A stretch of DNA of 64,000 bases from Mageeibacillus sp. UBA4314 (GTDB lineage: Bacteria; Bacillota; Clostridia; Saccharofermentanales; Saccharofermentanaceae), in NCBI GenBank assembly GCA_002394605.1, contig DGUI01000011.1, positions 1 through 64,000 on the forward strand. Reading direction: 5' to 3'. Numbering within the stretch: the stretch's first letter is position 1; the number at the start of each line of letters is the position of its first letter. The notes beneath the pieces are model-generated. The model was not told where the DNA came from. It saw nothing but the letters and a program-made list of their open reading frames with translations, and searched no databases. Both the position numbers and the translations under genes were made by a program. Positions 60,276 through 64,000 of the stretch are shown here, piece after piece.

Positions 60276-61259
60276 ATGGACAAATATCTGACATTATTGC
60301 TAAATATAGCTCCGGCAGTAGCAGGATTCCTTCTTACCGTAGTGATCCTGAAGTTCCTTCCCGGCGGCAAAAAGCTGCTCGGATGTGACCGCGGACGCAA
60401 ATTTGCCGTAGGAAGCGAAGTCAATATTGGCAAGCCGACCGGTGTCGGATTCTATTTCACCATCATCATCGCGGCAGTCACGATCGCTTTCAGATATAAC
60501 GATCTCCCGGTGATCCTCACAATGGGACTTATGCTGATCGCCATGATAACCGGGTTCCTCGATGACAGGGCCAAGACACCATGGAACGAATATGTAAAGG
60601 GCGGCCTTGATTTTCTCGTCGCCCTGGCAGGTGCCTTCATCGCCACTCACTACATGTCCGGAGAGGTCATTATCGGGCTTAACGGCGAGACGATCACCTT
60701 GCATCCGATCGTTTATTACATCCTTGCAGTTATCCTCATCGGCGTGTCGATCAATGCCACGAATGCGACTGACGGCGTTGACGGTCTGTCGGGAACGCTT
60801 ACCGTCATAACCTTCCTGGCTTTCAATCTCCTGTCTGTTATCAACCAGAGCAATGATGGATCCAGCATTGTCATCTGTGAAGTCATGATCGGAACACTCT
60901 TCGGATATCTGCTCTATAATTACTATCCCAGCAAGATGCTGATGGGCGATGCCGGATCAAGATCTCTTGGTCTATTGATCGCAATGTATGCGATGTATGT
61001 CAAGCTCCCGCTGGCTTATCTTGTCTTCGGTCTCCCCTTCATGATCGACGGAGGACTGTCGATCCTCAAGATAACAATCGGAAGACTTACCAGGAAGAAG
61101 ATAATCATCCTGAAGAACACTCTTACACCTATTCACGATCACCTCAAGAAGAAGAAGGGTTTCTCTGTTCCCAAGACTATGGCGGTGATCTGCATCTTCG
61201 GACTGGTGATCGATATTATCTATCTGGTGGCAGCATATCTTATCCATAGGGCAGGCTGA
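60276..61259 (+). CDS. mraY: MraY-like phospho-N-acetylmuramoyl-pentapeptide transferase
   Basis: Polytopic enzyme (327 residues, about ten transmembrane segments) that links UDP-MurNAc-pentapeptide to undecaprenyl phosphate to form lipid I. MraY signatures: GFLDDRAKTPW (Asp pair), NATNATDGVDGLSGT, MGDAGSRSLG and the C-terminal LTPIHDHLKKKK. The HDHxxKK motif points to MraY rather than WecA/TagO. Unusually it is not beside other division and cell-wall genes. GAGG is six bases from the ATG. Confidence 0.88.
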   Translation: MDKYLTLLLNIAPAVAGFLLTVVILKFLPGGKKLLGCDRGRKFAVGSEVNIGKPTGVGFYFTIIIAAVTIAFRYNDLPVILTMGLMLIAMITGFLDDRAKTPWNEYVKGGLDFLVALAGAFIATHYMSGEVIIGLNGETITLHPIVYYILAVILIGVSINATNATDGVDGLSGTLTVITFLAFNLLSVINQSNDGSSIVICEVMIGTLFGYLLYNYYPSKMLMGDAGSRSLGLLIAMYAMYVKLPLAYLVFGLPFMIDGGLSILKITIGRLTRKKIIILKNTLTPIHDHLKKKKGFSVPKTMAVICIFGLVIDIIYLVAAYLIHRAG

Positions 61260-61261
61260 TC

Positions 61262-62080
61262 ATGATCTTAGCTGATATGCACAATCACACCAGTCACTTC
61301 TCGCCTGACGCCAGGATGGACATCAATGGCTTTATCTCTGCCGCAAGGTCACGCGGACTTAGCATTGCATGCATAACAGAACACTATGAATATGATAATC
61401 CTGATCCCGAAGATGACATTACAACATTTGACATTGACAGTTATGTGAAGTCTTTTAATGAATGGAAAATCAATTGCCCCGGAGATCTAAAGCTCCTTAT
61501 GGGCATCGAGTTCGGGTATCAGACACATACGGCTCAGACAATTGACGGGATATCCTTATCAGCACCTTTTGATGCCGTGATTTTGAGCAACCACCTTTTT
61601 GGCAACCGCGATGTATATTATGGTTCCGGCTATTCGCTTCCGAAGATAGAACGTCATACTCAGTATATCGATAAGATGACCGAGATGTGCACTAATTGCA
61701 GCAACTTTGACATCGCAGGTCACTTTGACTATATCAACAGGTATAATCCTGATCCTGACGAGAGGCTGTTATATTCTGACTGCCCCGGCTCATTTGACAG
61801 ATTCTTTGAAGTGCTTATCTCAAAAGAGAAATGCCTGGAGATCAATACACGTTCGATATATAAGCTCTCTTTGAAGAGTGATCATGATCTTATGCCTGAC
61901 GAAAGGTTGATCCGCAGGTATCTTGCGATGGGCGGACGGCTGATAAGTCTTGGTTCTGATTCACATACGCCTGATACTTTCGGGATCCTTTTCGAGGAGA
62001 CCGGCGAATACCTGAAGAGTCTCGGAGTCAGGGAACTGTTCTATTATGAGGGCAGAAAGCCTGTCGGGTACGGTATCTGA
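61262..62080 (+). CDS. PHP-domain histidinol-phosphatase-like hydrolase
   Basis: PHP-family metal-dependent phosphatase of 272 residues. Metal-binding DMHNHTSHFSPDA (motif 1), ITEHYEYD (motif 2), MGIEFGYQ, and the late GSDSHTPD motif are intact. Size and motifs fit HisK-type histidinol-phosphatases, but with no his genes nearby it could act on another sugar or nucleotide phosphate. It starts two bases after the mraY stop, in the same transcript. Confidence 0.85.
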   Translation: MILADMHNHTSHFSPDARMDINGFISAARSRGLSIACITEHYEYDNPDPEDDITTFDIDSYVKSFNEWKINCPGDLKLLMGIEFGYQTHTAQTIDGISLSAPFDAVILSNHLFGNRDVYYGSGYSLPKIERHTQYIDKMTEMCTNCSNFDIAGHFDYINRYNPDPDERLLYSDCPGSFDRFFEVLISKEKCLEINTRSIYKLSLKSDHDLMPDERLIRRYLAMGGRLISLGSDSHTPDTFGILFEETGEYLKSLGVRELFYYEGRKPVGYGI

Positions 62081-62151
62081 ATCCATACGCTGGAATACTC
62101 CCGCAGATTTGATAAAATAAGAATATCAATTCGTTGAGGAGATTTCCGGAA

Positions 62152-63255
62152 ATGGCAGAGAATATCAGGATCGTAGACGGTTACAACCCAACCAGCACAG
62201 AAGTACATTGTCCCGGATGCGGAGGTACGATCGGCATCTCATACGATCCTGCCACGATGAAGATGGTCTGCCCTTTCTGCGGACTGTCAACACAGCTCCC
62301 TCAGCCTGAAGAAGGCACGACAGTTGATGAACTTGACTTCAATTCCGCCATGCAGCGTGCCAATGTTAACTGGGGCAGGATCAAGAAGCTGATCGTGTGT
62401 TCCAACTGCGGCGGCGAGACACTTTACGATGCCGAGCAGATAACAGGTGCCTGCCCGTTCTGCGGTTCAACAAGCGTGGCACCTGCAGCCGAGAACGAGC
62501 AGATCATGGCTCCCGGCTCCATTATCCCGTTCTCTGTTACTCCCGAGATGGCAGAGCAGTGTTTTATGAATTTCCTGAGGAGGAAACACTGCGTTTCCAA
62601 GAAGATCTACAACTGCAAGCTCGAGAATCTCGTCGGCATCTACCTTCCTTTCTGGACTTTTGATGCCTATACCATCACGTCCTATATTACAGAGATGGTC
62701 TATTCGCGTGATTGTGTCAAATACTACAAGGGCGTATTCGGCTACACATTTGACGATATTGTCATTTTTGCTTCAGCCAAATACCGCAATCCTTACATCA
62801 AAAGGGTTCAGGACTTTGATTTCACCAAAGTTGTTCCCTACTCACCGGAATATCTTGCAGGCTTCCCTGCCGAGAGATATACGATTGGTCTCAACGGAGG
62901 ATGGGAACGCGCGAAGATCACGATGCCTTCAGTGATCCATAAAGCGATCAAGAAACACGAACAGCAGCTGCGCGGAGGGACTGCGGTAAGCGTGAGACAA
63001 TCGACTAACTACTATAACGTTAAATACAGATATCTTCTGGCGCCGATGTATCTTGCACACTTCACTTTCAAGAATAAGACTTATCAGGTGGCCATAAACG
63101 GACAGACAGGCAAGACACATTTCGATGTGCCTACATACATATTGAAGATGATATTGTTGTCTATTGCTGTTGGGGTATTATTGCTGGGCTTATACATCCT
63201 GGGTATGTTTTTATTGAAAGATACTCAGTTCTTCCGGCTTCTTGGCGGACGTTGA
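62152..63255 (+). CDS. Zinc-ribbon membrane protein
   Basis: A 367-residue protein with two zinc ribbons in its N-terminus: CPGC/CPFC (Cys20, 23, 40, 43) and CSNC/CPFC (Cys83, 86, 101, 104). Between and after them lie a ~200-residue cytoplasmic domain rich in aromatic residues (LPFWTFDAYTITSYI, YRYLLAPMYLAHFTFKNKTYQVAINGQTG) and one C-terminal transmembrane segment (~335-358). Similar proteins are called TFIIB-type zinc-ribbon proteins; no function is established. The ATG at 62152 has GAGGAG ten bases ahead. Its stop directly abuts the stop of the next zinc-ribbon gene. Confidence 0.75.
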   Translation: MAENIRIVDGYNPTSTEVHCPGCGGTIGISYDPATMKMVCPFCGLSTQLPQPEEGTTVDELDFNSAMQRANVNWGRIKKLIVCSNCGGETLYDAEQITGACPFCGSTSVAPAAENEQIMAPGSIIPFSVTPEMAEQCFMNFLRRKHCVSKKIYNCKLENLVGIYLPFWTFDAYTITSYITEMVYSRDCVKYYKGVFGYTFDDIVIFASAKYRNPYIKRVQDFDFTKVVPYSPEYLAGFPAERYTIGLNGGWERAKITMPSVIHKAIKKHEQQLRGGTAVSVRQSTNYYNVKYRYLLAPMYLAHFTFKNKTYQVAINGQTGKTHFDVPTYILKMILLSIAVGVLLLGLYILGMFLLKDTQFFRLLGGR

Positions 63256-63699
63256 TCATCTGATCGACGATGCAAGCCTGCTAAGACCCATGATAACGGC
63301 AAGAAGCCAGTAAGACGCCCCGGCACATGAGAGTATTATTCCTGCTATGCACATTCCCTTGCCGCCGAGTTCTTTTGTCTTCTTCAGCCCTTTGAGTGAG
63401 AAGATCAGTCCGATGGCCGCCGGAACGATATTGGTATAGAGTATGAATATTGTAACCATTGATACTATACCGAAGATCATTCCTATCTTAGCTGTGTTAT
63501 TGACGACGCTGGACCTCGGCACCTCCACCGACACATTGCGGAATGATCTTGGATCCACTTCGACCGAATCATTTGCCGACAGATACGAATCATTCACCGG
63601 AAGATAAGTGTATGCAGGAGCATGCGGAGCTTCTGCGCCGCAATTGGAGCAGAATTTCTGACCGTCAGGAATTAAAGAACCACATGATTCGCAATACAT
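63256..63699 (-). CDS. Small zinc-ribbon, DUF4190-like membrane protein
   Basis: A 147-residue protein. An N-terminal zinc ribbon (Cys3, Cys6, Cys17, Cys20; MYCESCGSLIPDGQKFCSNCG) and a polar linker precede two hydrophobic segments (IGMIFGIVSMVTIFILYTNIV and GMCIAGIILSCAGASYWLLAVIMGL), separated by SLKGLKKTKELGGKG as in DUF4190-type proteins. The ATG at 63699 lies one base past the clpC stop; its ribosome site is weak, so it is probably coupled to clpC. The longer open frame upstream is inside clpC. Confidence 0.75.
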   Translation of the reverse strand: MYCESCGSLIPDGQKFCSNCGAEAPHAPAYTYLPVNDSYLSANDSVEVDPRSFRNVSVEVPRSSVVNNTAKIGMIFGIVSMVTIFILYTNIVPAAIGLIFSLKGLKKTKELGGKGMCIAGIILSCAGASYWLLAVIMGLSRLASSIR

Positions 63700-63700
63700 A

Positions 63701-64000
63701 TTACTCGCTCTTACTTGACTTTCTCTTCTTAGGTGTAACAGGAGGTACGATCGATACGTCGTTCTTGATGGTATCGAATACGAACTCGCCGTCCCTGTAA
63801 TCAATACTGATCTTTGCTACCTTCTCGAGGCTGCCGTCGAGGAACATGTCAGATAACTTATCTTCGATATTCGTCCTGATCGCTCTTCTCAGAGGCCTTG
63901 CACCGTACTTCTTGTCGTAACCGATCTCTGCGAGCCTGTCGCCGCACGCATCAGTCATGGAAGCTTCGATACCCTTGTCCTTAAGAGCTGCATAGACTTC
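63701..64000 (-). CDS. clpC: ATP-dependent Clp protease ATPase subunit ClpC, C-terminal part
   Basis: Only the last 99 codons are inside the window; the gene enters from the right edge. EIGYDKKYGARPLRRAIRTNIEDKLSDMFL is the conserved C-terminal (ClpB_D2-small) subdomain of the second AAA+ module of ClpC/ClpB unfoldases, and the Lys-rich tail after VIPPVTP suits ClpC. The N-terminus and nucleotide motifs are not visible, so ClpC versus ClpB or ClpE is inferred from the tail. Confidence 0.8.
   Translation of the reverse strand, partial: EVYAALKDKGIEASMTDACGDRLAEIGYDKKYGARPLRRAIRTNIEDKLSDMFLDGSLEKVAKISIDYRDGEFVFDTIKNDVSIVPPVTPKKRKSSKSE

Overview
The window reads as chromosome of a low-to-moderate G+C Gram-positive anaerobe, most likely a member of the Clostridia (Bacillota). 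This rests on GGAGG-type ribosome sites, a PyrR-controlled pyr operon with a class 1B dihydroorotate dehydrogenase (pyrD plus pyrK), a ClpC-type ATPase, and secreted proteins ending in choline-binding-like cell-wall repeats. I cannot fix the genus from the sequence alone. There is no CRISPR array, no insertion sequence and no prophage; nearly everything is coding.

Left part (1-20210). An acyltransferase faces metY. A leftward run then holds pmbA/tldE, tldD, a GH13 glycosidase and a PyrE-like phosphoribosyltransferase. Upstream lies the leftward pyr operon pyrR-pyrB-pyrC-pyrF-pyrK-pyrD, whose last member is a fused FeoA-FeoB iron(II) transporter. A classical PyrR attenuator (binding hairpin plus terminator) precedes pyrR. 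Then come a membrane-anchored hypothetical, a FabG-like reductase, citrate synthase, uppP, a DUF308-like membrane protein and a two-tRNA transcription unit (Ile2/CAU, Tyr).

Centre (20300-36500). This is the accessory core: five leftward genes for secreted proteins that share one C-terminal wall-binding module and differ in the number of ~75-residue Ig-like repeats (0, 3, 13, 17 and 2). The two upstream ones carry CAP domains; the other three carry a ~400-residue N-terminal module I do not recognise. Four of them (34900 down to 20331) form one tight operon ending in a hairpin terminator.

Right part (36500-64000). Housekeeping and amino-acid genes: asd, a Xer-like recombinase, an unusual MFS permease carrying two extracytoplasmic sensor-like regions with a membrane-anchored partner, an NSS symporter, tRNA-fMet and tRNA-Leu, a Thr-rich membrane-anchored protein, the lrp-aminotransferase-prfB operon, malic enzyme, a large glutamine synthetase-family protein, hom with a separate ACT protein, the argS-M3 peptidase-rsmF-rdgB operon, and rightward mraY-PHP phosphatase-zinc-ribbon genes. 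The C-terminus of clpC runs off the right edge. asd and the ACT-hom unit share leader sequence blocks, hinting at common control of aspartate-family synthesis.

The best candidates for undescribed biology are the graded surface-protein locus and the sensor-MFS fusion.
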